A stretch of 22,096 nt of DNA from JBAZKK01 sp964456925 (GCA_964456925.1 CAYWCX010000017.1:1-22096); one strand, 5' to 3'; shown: positions 8,534 to 16,185, numbered from the stretch's first letter. Numbers and translations: made by a program. The notes: generated by a model from the letters alone, not told the origin.

Positions 8534-9143
8534 CAATAAGAGGATTACCTTTTTCTTTTTCGTCGTGTTTTTTGCACTGGCAGCGGCAGGGTCTGGCGCG
8601 GTTTGCCGGGTGATGGCAGGGGAGGTGACGGCGATGAAAAAAATAGTGATGGTTCTTCCCGAGAATAAGTTCCGCGACGAAGAATTTTTGCGGCCGAAAG
8701 AAATTTTTGAAAAAAACGGGATACAGGTTAAGAGCGCCTCCGCTAATACCGAACGGGCGCGCGGAACCTTGGGCGCCGTAGTTAAACCGGATATGCTGGT
8801 CAGCGATATTAAAATCCAGGATTTTGACGCCGTTGTTTTTGTGGGCGGCGAGGGGGCTGCGCAATACTGGGATGACCCGACGGCGCACAAATTAGCTCAG
8901 GACGCCGCCAGGAGCAATAAAGTTGTCGCGGCAATCTGTATCGCTCCGGTTACGCTGGCCAGGGCAGGTGTGCTTAAGGGAAAACACGCTACGGTCTGGT
9001 ATTCGGAGGCAGGCCAGATTGAGGCGCAAGGCGCTGTTTATACCGCGACCGGCGTCAAAAGAGACGGCAGGATTGTGACGGCCTCCGGGCCGGCCGATGC
9101 CGGAAAGTTCGCCGAGGAAATCATCCAGGCATTAGCGCAATAA
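8514..9143 (+). CDS. DJ-1/PfpI family protein with N-terminal signal-like segment
   Basis: From ATG 8514 this is a 209-residue protein. Residues 9-30 look like a signal peptide (KR, then ITFFFFVVFFALAAAG), with a possible cleavage after VMA (33-35). The DJ-1/PfpI domain runs from about residue 41 to the end. It starts MKKIVMVLP with the FRDEEF acidic elbow, and the nucleophile cysteine lies in AAICIAP (C142). The family includes deglycase-, chaperone- and peptidase-like members, so the substrate is not predictable. The start is ambiguous: ATG 8514 overlaps ackA by 20 bases and has no obvious ribosome binding site. An in-frame ATG at 8634 has GGAGGTG 6 bases upstream and would give a 169-residue cytoplasmic protein. 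I chose the longer form because the hydrophobic segment is a well-formed export signal. Confidence 0.85.
   Translation: MRSPGFSNKRITFFFFVVFFALAAAGSGAVCRVMAGEVTAMKKIVMVLPENKFRDEEFLRPKEIFEKNGIQVKSASANTERARGTLGAVVKPDMLVSDIKIQDFDAVVFVGGEGAAQYWDDPTAHKLAQDAARSNKVVAAICIAPVTLARAGVLKGKHATVWYSEAGQIEAQGAVYTATGVKRDGRIVTASGPADAGKFAEEIIQALAQ
8621..8627 (+). promoter_or_regulatory. internal ribosome binding site for alternative DJ-1/PfpI start at 8634
   Basis: GGAGGTG lies 6 bases before the in-frame ATG 8634-8636, within the coding sequence of the longer DJ-1/PfpI form. Initiation here would omit the signal-like segment and yield the canonical domain exactly. It either marks the real start or allows a second, cytoplasmic product. 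Confidence 0.45.
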
Positions 9144-9171
9144 TAGGCACCTATCAAGGCAAGGAGAAAAA

Positions 9172-9522
9172 ATGCTGAGAACTATGTTAAAATCCAAAAT
9201 CCACCGCGCCCGCGTTACCGAGGCCAACCTTCGTTATGAAGGCAGCATTACCCTCGACGGAAAACTGATTAGGAAAGCGGATATACTTCCCGGAGAGAAG
9301 GTGGAGGTGCTTAATCTCAATACCGGCGGCCGGCTGGAGACCTATGTTATTAAAGGCCGGCCAGGCTCGGGAGTAGTCTGTTTGAACGGCCCGGCAGCGC
9401 GCGGGGCATCGGTGGGAGATGAAGTAATCATCGTATCCTATGTGACGGTCGACGCTAAAGAAGCAGCTGGGATTAAACCGAGGATAATCAAGGTAAATGC
9501 CAGGAACCGCATTGAGTCTTAG
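9172..9522 (+). CDS. panD: aspartate 1-decarboxylase proenzyme
   Basis: This is a 116-residue PanD, the pyruvoyl enzyme that decarboxylates L-aspartate to beta-alanine for pantothenate and CoA synthesis. The N-terminus MLRTMLKSKIHRARVTEAN aligns directly with known PanD. The self-cleavage site is YEGS, with Gly24-Ser25 at the standard position. The Ser25 side becomes the pyruvoyl group of the alpha chain. The start is backed by AAGGAG at 9161-9166, 5 bases from ATG 9172. The stop abuts the def ATG with no gap. No other pantothenate gene lies in the window. Identity is secure. Confidence 0.97.
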   Translation: MLRTMLKSKIHRARVTEANLRYEGSITLDGKLIRKADILPGEKVEVLNLNTGGRLETYVIKGRPGSGVVCLNGPAARGASVGDEVIIVSYVTVDAKEAAGIKPRIIKVNARNRIES

Positions 9523-10071
9523 ATGAGGGGCGATGCCTTAAAAATCAGGATACTCGGGGATCCGGTGCTGCGCCGGAAATCCAGGGCAATAAAGCGCATT
9601 ACCGGGCATCACCGTGCGGTCTTAAGCGAGATGGCGCAGTTGATGTATGCCAGCGCCGGCGTCGGGCTGGCAGCGCCGCAGGTAGGGATAAACGAGCGCA
9701 TGGTTGTGGTAGATACGGGAAGCGGGCTTTATAAATTAATCAATCCCAGAATCGTCAAAAGACAGGGCCGCCAGGTAATACAGGAGGGGTGTCTTAGCGT
9801 CCCCGATGTCTGTATTAAGGTAAAACGCGCCAGGAAAGTAATAATTAAAGCCGAAGACGAAAACGCCGCACCTGTTACTGTCGAGGCCGAGGATTTGCTG
9901 GCCTGCGTTTTTCAGCATGAGATCGACCATTTAGACGGCAGGCTCATCGTAGATTACGTATCATTACTGGAGAGATTTAAGATATTGCGCAGGATGTCAA
10001 GGATGAAAAAGGATATGCGCGATGAAGGAATGCGTAAATCAGAAGAAAAATCTTCTAAACTGCAATTGTAG
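9523..10071 (+). CDS. def: peptide deformylase
   Basis: This 182-residue deformylase removes the N-formyl group from nascent proteins using a bound metal. All three family motifs are intact: GVGLAAPQ (46-53), EGCLSVP (88-94, metal ligand C90) and QHEIDHLDG (131-139, ligands H132 and H136, catalytic E133). The C-terminal 40 residues are a basic, charged tail (RFKILRRMSRMKKDMRD and onward). ATG 9523 follows the panD stop directly, and its last 50 bases overlap the small Cys-rich gene in another frame. No methionyl-tRNA formyltransferase is adjacent. Assignment is secure. Confidence 0.97.
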   Translation: MRGDALKIRILGDPVLRRKSRAIKRITGHHRAVLSEMAQLMYASAGVGLAAPQVGINERMVVVDTGSGLYKLINPRIVKRQGRQVIQEGCLSVPDVCIKVKRARKVIIKAEDENAAPVTVEAEDLLACVFQHEIDHLDGRLIVDYVSLLERFKILRRMSRMKKDMRDEGMRKSEEKSSKLQL

Positions 10072-10222
10072 CTATGACCCCTGCTCGAGAAAGGGCATCT
10101 GTTGCGAGTGCCTTGCCTACCACCTCAGGAGCCGCCAGGTCCCTGCCTGTTTTTTCTCTGCTTCGGCTGAAAAAAGTTACGACCGCTCCCTGCAAAATTT
10201 TATCCGGGACCAAGAGCGATGA
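10022..10222 (+). CDS. small cysteine-rich DUF6485-type protein
   Basis: This is a 66-residue protein with eight cysteines: C4, C14, C16, C21, C27, C28, C30 and C43. The core NCNCSYDPCSRKGICCEC is followed by YH, then a PACFF motif and a tail with KSYDRSLQNFI. From memory this matches DUF6485, small proteins of unknown function in anaerobes; the cysteines suggest metal binding. The frame overlaps the end of def by 50 bases and its TGA overlaps the lipA ATG by 4 bases. Without it there would be a roughly 150-base gap in an otherwise gapless operon, which supports its reality. ATG 10022 has no strong ribosome binding site, so coupling to def translation is likely. A link to Fe-S-dependent LipA is only suggested by position. 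Confidence 0.8.
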   Translation: MKECVNQKKNLLNCNCSYDPCSRKGICCECLAYHLRSRQVPACFFSASAEKSYDRSLQNFIRDQER

Positions 10223-11103
10223 CTGCCGTAGCTGCCGTCCCCAGGAGGTTGCCAGCGTGGCTGAAGCAGGAGATACCCGATAACGCTACCTTAAAGATAC
10301 TGCAACTATTATCCGAAAGAAACATCAACACCGTCTGTCAGCAGGCGCATTGCCCGAACCTGTCACGCTGTTTTAAATCAGGAAGACTCACTTTTTTAAT
10401 CCTGGGCAGAAAATGCAGCAGGAACTGCTTTTTTTGCGCGGTGGAAAAAAGCAGAGGCGTAAATCTCGGGGTCGACCACCTGGAACCAGAAAGGATTGCC
10501 GCGGCGGTTGAATCCCTGGCTTTAAACTATGCGGTAGTTACTTCAGTTACCCGCGATGACCTTGCTGACGCCGGGGCAGGGCAGTTTGCCAGGACCGTTG
10601 AAGCAATCCGCGGCTTAGGCAGGGATATCAAAGTAGAGATATTAATACCGGATTTTAACGCCAGTCTCGCGAGTCTTAAAACTGTTGTAACAGTCGGCCC
10701 CGCGGTTATCGGGCATAATATCGAGACCGTGGAAAGATTGCATCCTGAATTAAAACCCGGCTGTAGTTACCGCATTTCGCTTAAGGTATTAAGCACGGTT
10801 AAGGAAATTAATCCCGCGATGATTACCAAGTCTTCTCTTTTGTTAGGGCTGGGAGAGGAAAAAGAGGAAGTTATTTTAGCCCTTAAGGATTTAAGAAGGG
10901 CGGGGTGCGACATCGTAACGCTGGGGCAGTATCTTTCCCCGGGTCGAGAACAGTATCCGGTCCGGAAATTTATCACCCCCGCGACATTCGGCATTTATCG
11001 AGAGACGGCGCTGGCATTGGGTTTCAGGGCTGCGATAGCCGGACCGCTGGTAAGGAGTTCTTACCGGGCAGAGAAACTCTATGAGGAGGCCCTTTATGCA
11101 TGA
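10219..11103 (+). CDS. lipA: lipoyl synthase
   Basis: This 294-residue radical SAM enzyme inserts two sulfurs into protein-bound octanoate to make lipoyl cofactor. Both iron-sulfur motifs are intact. The auxiliary cluster motif CX4CX5C is C40, C45 and C51 (in VCQQAHCPNLSRC). The radical SAM motif CX3CX2C is C66, C70 and C73. The family-diagnostic C-terminal RSSY is at 279-282. The length is normal. ATG 10219 overlaps the preceding TGA by 4 bases, and the end overlaps trxB by 8 bases. No lipB, lplA or lipoylated dehydrogenase/glycine-cleavage gene is in the window, so octanoyl or lipoyl transfer must be encoded elsewhere. Assignment is secure. Confidence 0.96.
   Translation: MTAVAAVPRRLPAWLKQEIPDNATLKILQLLSERNINTVCQQAHCPNLSRCFKSGRLTFLILGRKCSRNCFFCAVEKSRGVNLGVDHLEPERIAAAVESLALNYAVVTSVTRDDLADAGAGQFARTVEAIRGLGRDIKVEILIPDFNASLASLKTVVTVGPAVIGHNIETVERLHPELKPGCSYRISLKVLSTVKEINPAMITKSSLLLGLGEEKEEVILALKDLRRAGCDIVTLGQYLSPGREQYPVRKFITPATFGIYRETALALGFRAAIAGPLVRSSYRAEKLYEEALYA
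11083..11089 (+). promoter_or_regulatory. ribosome binding site fixing the trxB start
   Basis: GAGGAGG lies 6 bases before ATG 11096 and inside the end of lipA. It argues for the start at 11096 (MHDLVIIGAG) rather than the in-frame ATG at 11081, which would add five residues and overlap this very site. Confidence 0.75.
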
Positions 11104-12013
11104 CCTTGTCATTATCGGCGCAGGTCCGGCAGGCTTGACCGCAGGCCTTTATGCCGGAAGATACCGTCTCAATACCGTTATCCTGGAAAAGATGAACGTG
11201 GGCGGACAGATTATACTTTCCGAGAGCATCGAAAACTTCCCGGGATTCCCCGGCGGTTTAACCACGCAGGAGTTGACGGATAGGTTTAAAAAACAACTGG
11301 ATAATATCGGCGTGCCGATAGAGAACGAAGAGGTAATAGAGGTTATTGCGGGGCAGGACGGCTTCTATACCGTAAAGACTCAGGATAAAAGTTATGAGAC
11401 CAGGACTGTAATCATCGCCAGCGGAGCCGTGCCCAAAAGGCTTGAGGTTCCCGGAGAAGAGCGCCTTACCGGCCGGGGAGTATCTTATTGCGCTACCTGC
11501 GACGGCCCGCTTTTTAAGAATAAGGAAGTGGCGGTTGTGGGGGGAGGGGACCGCGCAGTAGAAGAGGCGTTATTCCTTGCCCGTTACGCCAAAAGGGTCA
11601 GCCTTATCCACCGCCGCCGGGAATTGCGCGCCTCAGGCATCCTGCAGGAAAAAGCCAGAGCGCAGGCCAATATAGAATTTGTTTTAGAGAGTATTGTCGA
11701 GGAGATTATCGGCGAGGACAGGGTTGAAGCAGTCAGGGTAAAAGACATCAATGATAATCGCGAGCAGAAGTTAGTCTGCCAGGGCGTATTCCTGTTCGTG
11801 GGGATAAGGCCCAACACCGCTTTCCTAAAAAAACTGTTGCATACCGACGAAGCGGGCTTTATAATGACTGACCAAGAATCGAAAACTTCCCGGGAAGGCG
11901 TATTTGCCTGCGGCGATTGCTGTAAGAAGAGCCTCTATCAGGTAATTACCGCCTGTGGGGAGGGGGCAGCGGCAGCGGATGCCGCGCATCAATATTTATT
12001 GAATAAGAAATAG
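11096..12013 (+). CDS. trxB: thioredoxin reductase (NADPH-type, low molecular weight)
   Basis: This 305-residue flavoprotein should reduce thioredoxin with NAD(P)H. The FAD-binding GAGPAG is at residues 8-13, immediately after the start. The redox centre CATC is at 132-135. A second Rossmann motif (VVGGGDRAVEEA) with HRRRELRAS supplies the pyridine-nucleotide site; the HRRR pattern is typical of NADPH use. The C-terminal FACGDC block completes FAD binding. It overlaps lipA by 8 bases, and pckG starts 3 bases after its stop. Its partner trxA is 6 kb upstream in a separate cluster. Assignment is secure, though a thioredoxin-reductase-like ferredoxin or NADH variant cannot be excluded by sequence alone. 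Confidence 0.94.
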   Translation: MHDLVIIGAGPAGLTAGLYAGRYRLNTVILEKMNVGGQIILSESIENFPGFPGGLTTQELTDRFKKQLDNIGVPIENEEVIEVIAGQDGFYTVKTQDKSYETRTVIIASGAVPKRLEVPGEERLTGRGVSYCATCDGPLFKNKEVAVVGGGDRAVEEALFLARYAKRVSLIHRRRELRASGILQEKARAQANIEFVLESIVEEIIGEDRVEAVRVKDINDNREQKLVCQGVFLFVGIRPNTAFLKKLLHTDEAGFIMTDQESKTSREGVFACGDCCKKSLYQVITACGEGAAAADAAHQYLLNKK

Positions 12014-12016
12014 ACT

Positions 12017-13804
12017 ATGCTAAAGTTTCCCACGCGCAACAAAAAACTGCTTGAATGGGTCCGTCAGATGGCAAGGCTCTGTCAGCCGGAAGGTATCGTC
12101 TGGATTGACGGCTCAACGGAGCAGAAAAGAGAGTTAGAGGAGCAGTCGCTTGCCGAAGCGGAATTGATTGAGTTAAACCAGGAGAAACTTCCGGGTTGTT
12201 ACCTGCACCGCACTGCCGCCCACGACGTTGCCCGCACCGAACACCTTACCTTTATCTGCACCAGAAAGAAACGCGATGCCGGCCCCACCAACAACTGGAT
12301 GTCTCCCCGCGTTGCTTATAAGAAGGCGAGGGGATACTTTAAGGGCGCGATGAAAGGCAGGACGATGTATGTCATACCGTTTTCTATGGGCTCGGTTGGT
12401 TCGCCTTTCAGCAAGACCGGCGTGCAATTAACGGATTCGCGCTACGTGGTTTTGAATATGCTGATTATGACCAGGGTAGGTGTGGCGGTATTGGAACACC
12501 TCGATAACGCCGCCGAATTTACCAAATGCCTGCATTCCAAAGCCGACCTCGACGTCAATAAGAGATTAATCCTGCATTTTCCCGAAGACAATACCATCTG
12601 GAGCGTGGGCTCCGGTTACGGCGGTAATGTCCTTCTCGGGAAGAAATGCCTGTCTTTGCGCATCGCCAGCTTTGTGGCGCATAAAGAAGGATGGCTGGCT
12701 GAACACATGCTTATCATGGGCGTGGAAAGGCCCAACGGCCAGATACAATATGTGGCTGCGGCGTTTCCCAGCGCCTGCGGCAAGACCAACCTGGCGATGC
12801 TGGTGCCGCCGGAAGGGCTGAAGAGAAAAGGTTACCGCATCTGGACACTGGGGGACGATATTGCCTGGATGCGCATTGATTCCGACGGCGCCCTCTGGGC
12901 AATTAATCCCGAGACGGGGTTCTTCGGGGTAGCGCCGGCTACCAACAGCCACACCAACCCCAATATGGTGGCGACAATCAGCAAGAACACCATTTATACC
13001 AATGTGCTTTTAAAGCCGGATAATACGGTTTGGTGGGAGGGGGCTGACGGCGAGCCTCCGGCGAGCGGGATTGATTGGCAGGGCCGCGCCTGGAAGCCGG
13101 GGATGGAAGACCACGAAGGCAGGCCGGTGCTCGGGGCGCACCCTAACAGCCGTTTTACCGCCCCGATTTTTCAGTGTCCTTCGGTATCGTTCAGGCTGGA
13201 GCATCACCACGGCGTGCCGATTTCGGCAATCATCTTCGGCGGACGCAGGCAGCACCTCGCGCCCTTAGTCTATGAGGCCTTTAACTGGCAGCATGGGATA
13301 TTCCTGGGCGCGACCATGGCTTCGGAGCGGACTTTTGCCCAGGTGGGTAAGCTCGGCGAGGTGCGGCGCGACCCGATGGCGATGCTGCCGTTCTGCGGCT
13401 ATAATATGGCCGATTATTTCCGGCACTGGCTGGTAATGGGCAGGCGGATGGCCAGACTGCCGCGGGTATTCCATGTGAACTGGTTCCGCACCGATAACCA
13501 CGGCAGGCTCCTCTGGCCGGGTTACCGGGAAAACTTAAGAGTCCTGGAGTGGATACTTGACCGTTGCAACAATACCGTGGAGGCAATACCGACCCCTATC
13601 GGTTATATCCCGCGCGCTTGCGATATTGATATGACGGGATTAAAACTCGAGCCGCAGGCGCTGGAGGAGCTTTTGAAGATAGACCCCGCCAGCTGGCAGG
13701 AGGAATTAAAAGGGATCAAGAGGTTTTTTAAACAATTCGGCAGGAATTTCCCGGATGAGCTCTGGCAGGAATACGAAGAATTGGCAGGGCGCCTTAAGTC
13801 TTAA
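12017..13804 (+). CDS. pckG: phosphoenolpyruvate carboxykinase (GTP)
   Basis: This 595-residue enzyme is of the GTP-dependent family and interconverts oxaloacetate plus GTP with phosphoenolpyruvate, CO2 and GDP. The P-loop with reactive cysteine, FPSACGKTN, is at about residues 250-258. Upstream is the substrate loop GSGYGGNVLLGKK. Further features are the ETGFFGVAPATN segment, HPNSRF and the C-terminal FHVNWFRTD region. Length and motif order match the GTP class and not the ATP class. ATG 12017 is 3 bases after the trxB stop. It would serve gluconeogenesis or anaplerosis, linking organic acids to sugar synthesis. Assignment is secure. Confidence 0.97.
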   Translation: MLKFPTRNKKLLEWVRQMARLCQPEGIVWIDGSTEQKRELEEQSLAEAELIELNQEKLPGCYLHRTAAHDVARTEHLTFICTRKKRDAGPTNNWMSPRVAYKKARGYFKGAMKGRTMYVIPFSMGSVGSPFSKTGVQLTDSRYVVLNMLIMTRVGVAVLEHLDNAAEFTKCLHSKADLDVNKRLILHFPEDNTIWSVGSGYGGNVLLGKKCLSLRIASFVAHKEGWLAEHMLIMGVERPNGQIQYVAAAFPSACGKTNLAMLVPPEGLKRKGYRIWTLGDDIAWMRIDSDGALWAINPETGFFGVAPATNSHTNPNMVATISKNTIYTNVLLKPDNTVWWEGADGEPPASGIDWQGRAWKPGMEDHEGRPVLGAHPNSRFTAPIFQCPSVSFRLEHHHGVPISAIIFGGRRQHLAPLVYEAFNWQHGIFLGATMASERTFAQVGKLGEVRRDPMAMLPFCGYNMADYFRHWLVMGRRMARLPRVFHVNWFRTDNHGRLLWPGYRENLRVLEWILDRCNNTVEAIPTPIGYIPRACDIDMTGLKLEPQALEELLKIDPASWQEELKGIKRFFKQFGRNFPDELWQEYEELAGRLKS

Positions 13805-13805
13805 A

Positions 13806-14708
13806 ATGCAGAATGAAATTTTACTCGCCACGGATTTTAAGGATTTAAAACTCTATAAGAAGCGCGGCAAGGTCAGGGACGTTTACGACCTGGGCGATAA
13901 TCTTCTAATCGTTTCTACTGACCGCATTTCGGCTTTTGACGTAATCCTGCCTTCGGGCATCCCCTATAAAGGTAAGGTATTGACCGCGATTTCGCTCTTC
14001 TGGTTTGAATTTACTAAAGACATCATCCCTAATCACCTCGTCACCGCCGAAATAAATCAATACCCCGCCGAGTTATCCAAGCATAGAAAGGAACTCGAAG
14101 GCCGTTCGATGCTGGTTTTGAAAACCCGGTCGCTTCCGGTAGAATGCGTGGTGCGGGGGTATCTTTCCGGTTCGGGCTGGAAGGGGTATCAGCAAAGGCA
14201 GTCCATCTCCGGCATTAAATTGCCCGCCGGACTTAAGGAATGCGATAAATTACCCGAGGCGATATTTACCCCTTCCACTAAAGCCGAGGTAGGCCATGAT
14301 ATGAATGTGGACCAGTCTTATCTAGAAGAGAAGCTCGGGAGGGAAACCGCCGATAAAATCCGTCGGGTGAGCATCGCGATTTACCGTAAGGCCAGCGATT
14401 ACGCCCGCTCAAAAGGTATTATTATCGCCGATACCAAGCTCGAATTTGGTATCCGTAAAGACCAGGTTATCCTGATTGATGAACTGTTTACCCCGGATTC
14501 CTCGCGTTTTTGGCCGCTGGACCAGTACCGGCCGGGTAAACCCCAGCCCAGTTTTGACAAACAGTTCGTGCGTGATTACCTGGAGAGCCTGAAATGGAAT
14601 AAGATTCCTCCCGCCCCCCGGCTTCCGGACGAAATAGTAGCAAAAACCAGCCAGAAATACCTCGAGGCGTATGAGCGCCTTACCGGTAAACGACTTAATA
14701 AGCCCTGA
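13806..14708 (+). CDS. purC: phosphoribosylaminoimidazole-succinocarboxamide synthase
   Basis: This 300-residue SAICAR synthetase joins CAIR and aspartate with ATP in purine synthesis. The N-terminal KKRGKVRDVYDLGD, the signature LPVECVVRGYLSGSGW and the second signature IIADTKLEFG are all present. I placed the start at ATG 13806, one base after the pckG stop, because homologues begin close to this point. The in-frame extension back to 13755 only reads pckG sequence out of frame. The stop TGA shares one base with the next ATG (TGATG). No other purine gene lies nearby, so it is separated from a pathway cluster. Confidence 0.95.
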   Translation: MQNEILLATDFKDLKLYKKRGKVRDVYDLGDNLLIVSTDRISAFDVILPSGIPYKGKVLTAISLFWFEFTKDIIPNHLVTAEINQYPAELSKHRKELEGRSMLVLKTRSLPVECVVRGYLSGSGWKGYQQRQSISGIKLPAGLKECDKLPEAIFTPSTKAEVGHDMNVDQSYLEEKLGRETADKIRRVSIAIYRKASDYARSKGIIIADTKLEFGIRKDQVILIDELFTPDSSRFWPLDQYRPGKPQPSFDKQFVRDYLESLKWNKIPPAPRLPDEIVAKTSQKYLEAYERLTGKRLNKP

Positions 14709-15703
14709 TGTTAACCCTCAAAAAAACACTCTATTTTTTGCTCCGCATCGGGATAAGCCTTATACTACTGATCCTGCTGTTTAAGTTTCAGCATATCGAT
14801 ATCCGGAGTTTGCTGGGAAACATCAAAGGCGCAGATAGGCCGCTATTGTTGGCGGCATTTTCAGTAACCTTACTGGTTTACCTCCTCTGTTTTTACCGCT
14901 GGAAGATGCTTCTGGATGCCAGCGATATAAAACCAGCGCTCTCTAAATTGATCGTTTCGTTTTCAGGGGGCATTTTTTTCAATGTCTTCCTGCCCTCTAC
15001 CATCGGAGGGGATGTGGTGCGCAGCCTCGACCTCTCCCTGCATACCCGTAAGCCCAAGGAGGTTATCGCAACCGTACTCCTGGACAGGCTTAGCGGTTAT
15101 GCCGGGATAGTGGTGGTAGCTTCATTCTCATTGCTCTTCGGCTGGAAAGAGGTTTACCCTAACAAGGCGGTTTTATTGTCCATCGCCATTATTACCGGAC
15201 TGTTAATTCTGATTCTGCTGGCGCTTTTCAACGGTTTTATATTCTCTAAAATTAACGCCTTGTTGCGTTCCCCGGCCGCAGGCAGGTTCAAAGAATCCTT
15301 AAAGAACCTGCATCAGGAGCTGCATTATTTTAAGAACCGCAAGGGAGTCCTGGTTAAGAACCTGATGCTGTCGCTTCTGGTGCAGATAATTTCTCCGCTG
15401 GCCACCTATATTACAGCGCTGGCGCTGGGCATTAATATCAACGTCGTCTATTTCTTCGTATTTTATCCCGTAATCGCGGCTATTACGTTTCTACCAATTG
15501 CCGTCGGCGGCCTGGGCCTGCGGGAAAATATGTATGCTATCTTCTTCAGGCGCGCAGGCGTTAATGAAAGCGCAAGCGTGGCCCTCTCACTGGTGGGGTT
15601 TTCAATCACCCTTATCTATGCGGCCATCGGAGGCACCATCTATGTCCTTACAGTATATCATCGACGGTTACAACGTCATCCGGCACCCGGAATTTCCGCT
15701 TAG
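14708..15703 (+). CDS. lysylphosphatidylglycerol synthase TM-region / UPF0104 family membrane protein
   Basis: This 331-residue integral membrane protein has about eight hydrophobic helices. It carries family signatures GGDVVRSLDLS and TVLLDRLSGYAGIVVV in the first half, and LPIAVGGLGLRENMYAIFFRRAG near the C-terminus. The same fold is the flippase part of MprF, but no aminoacyl-transferase domain is attached. Stand-alone members are often found with lipid or glycan genes, and the substrate is unknown. Its start overlaps the purC stop by one base, and its last 62 bases overlap the NYN gene in another frame. A lipid or polyprenol-linked flippase role is only an inference. Confidence 0.88.
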   Translation: MLTLKKTLYFLLRIGISLILLILLFKFQHIDIRSLLGNIKGADRPLLLAAFSVTLLVYLLCFYRWKMLLDASDIKPALSKLIVSFSGGIFFNVFLPSTIGGDVVRSLDLSLHTRKPKEVIATVLLDRLSGYAGIVVVASFSLLFGWKEVYPNKAVLLSIAIITGLLILILLALFNGFIFSKINALLRSPAAGRFKESLKNLHQELHYFKNRKGVLVKNLMLSLLVQIISPLATYITALALGININVVYFFVFYPVIAAITFLPIAVGGLGLRENMYAIFFRRAGVNESASVALSLVGFSITLIYAAIGGTIYVLTVYHRRLQRHPAPGISA

Positions 15704-16127
15704 CCGTTCCAAAGACCCTGCCCCGTGTGCTGTACTCCTCAAACAGATTAAACTCCGCAGATTATGCGGCAGCCCCAAAAACAGGATTATAATCGTCCTG
15801 GACGGTTACGCCCCCGGCGAAGAGGGTTGCGCCAGGAACGATATTGCCCAAATAATCTTTTCCGGGGATGAGACCGCGGACGAAAGGATAAAGAAAATCC
15901 TGGAGAAGCCGGGCAACCCCGCCGATATCGTGGTAGTTTCTGACGATAGAGAGATAAGGTTTTTCGCGCGGGCAAGCGGAGCGAGGGTTTTGGGGGTAGA
16001 AGAGTTTATCAGTCCTCATCGCGCCCCCGTTAACGGCAAAAAAGAAATCCTTAAACCGGAACTCACCAATGAACAGGTCTCGCGGATAAACCGGGAATTG
16101 GAAGAGAGATGGTTAAATAAAAAGTAA
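15642..16127 (+). CDS. NYN domain (YacP-like) putative RNA-binding/nuclease protein
   Basis: This 161-residue protein begins MSLQYIIDGYNVI, the hallmark opening of the YacP/NYN family, whose PIN-like fold is shared with nucleases. Acidic residues at the expected places are D9 of DGYN, the central VLDGY and the later VVVSDDREI with GARVLG. The C-terminus is a short charged helix. ATG 15642 is favoured over earlier in-frame codons: GGAGG at 15629-15633 is 8 bases upstream, and the protein then starts exactly at the first fold strand. It overlaps the membrane-protein gene by 62 bases. YacP-like proteins are linked to RNA maturation, but catalysis and target here are not shown. Confidence 0.88.
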   Translation: MSLQYIIDGYNVIRHPEFPLSRSKDPAPCAVLLKQIKLRRLCGSPKNRIIIVLDGYAPGEEGCARNDIAQIIFSGDETADERIKKILEKPGNPADIVVVSDDREIRFFARASGARVLGVEEFISPHRAPVNGKKEILKPELTNEQVSRINRELEERWLNKK

Positions 16128-16156
16128 CTAGTAAGCTAGTAACGCGTAACTAGTAA
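16124..16156. repeat. short intergenic repeat, three CTAGTAA heptamers
   Basis: CTAGTAA occurs at 16128-16134, 16136-16142 and 16150-16156. Two of the copies lie in an identical 11-base unit GTAACTAGTAA (16124-16134 and 16146-16156). The first unit includes the stop codon of the NYN gene. The CTAG centre makes each copy partly palindromic. Nothing else of this kind was noticed in the window. Confidence 0.6.
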
Positions 16157-16185
16157 TTTTTAGAGGTCTGCCAGGGTTATGAGAG

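Noticed and set aside
10074..10283. 69-codon + strand ORF across the DUF6485 gene and lipA
   Set aside because: It is a shadow in another frame. The Cys-rich frame has family-like motifs and proper overlaps; this one has none.
13755..13805. N-terminal extension of purC to an earlier in-frame start
   Set aside because: It lies wholly inside pckG and adds 17 residues not found in SAICAR synthetases; ATG 13806 sits one base after the pckG stop.
15498..15641. N-terminal extension of the NYN protein
   Set aside because: It is an out-of-frame reading of the membrane-protein gene. The NYN fold begins at MSLQYIIDGYN and GGAGG lies just before ATG 15642.
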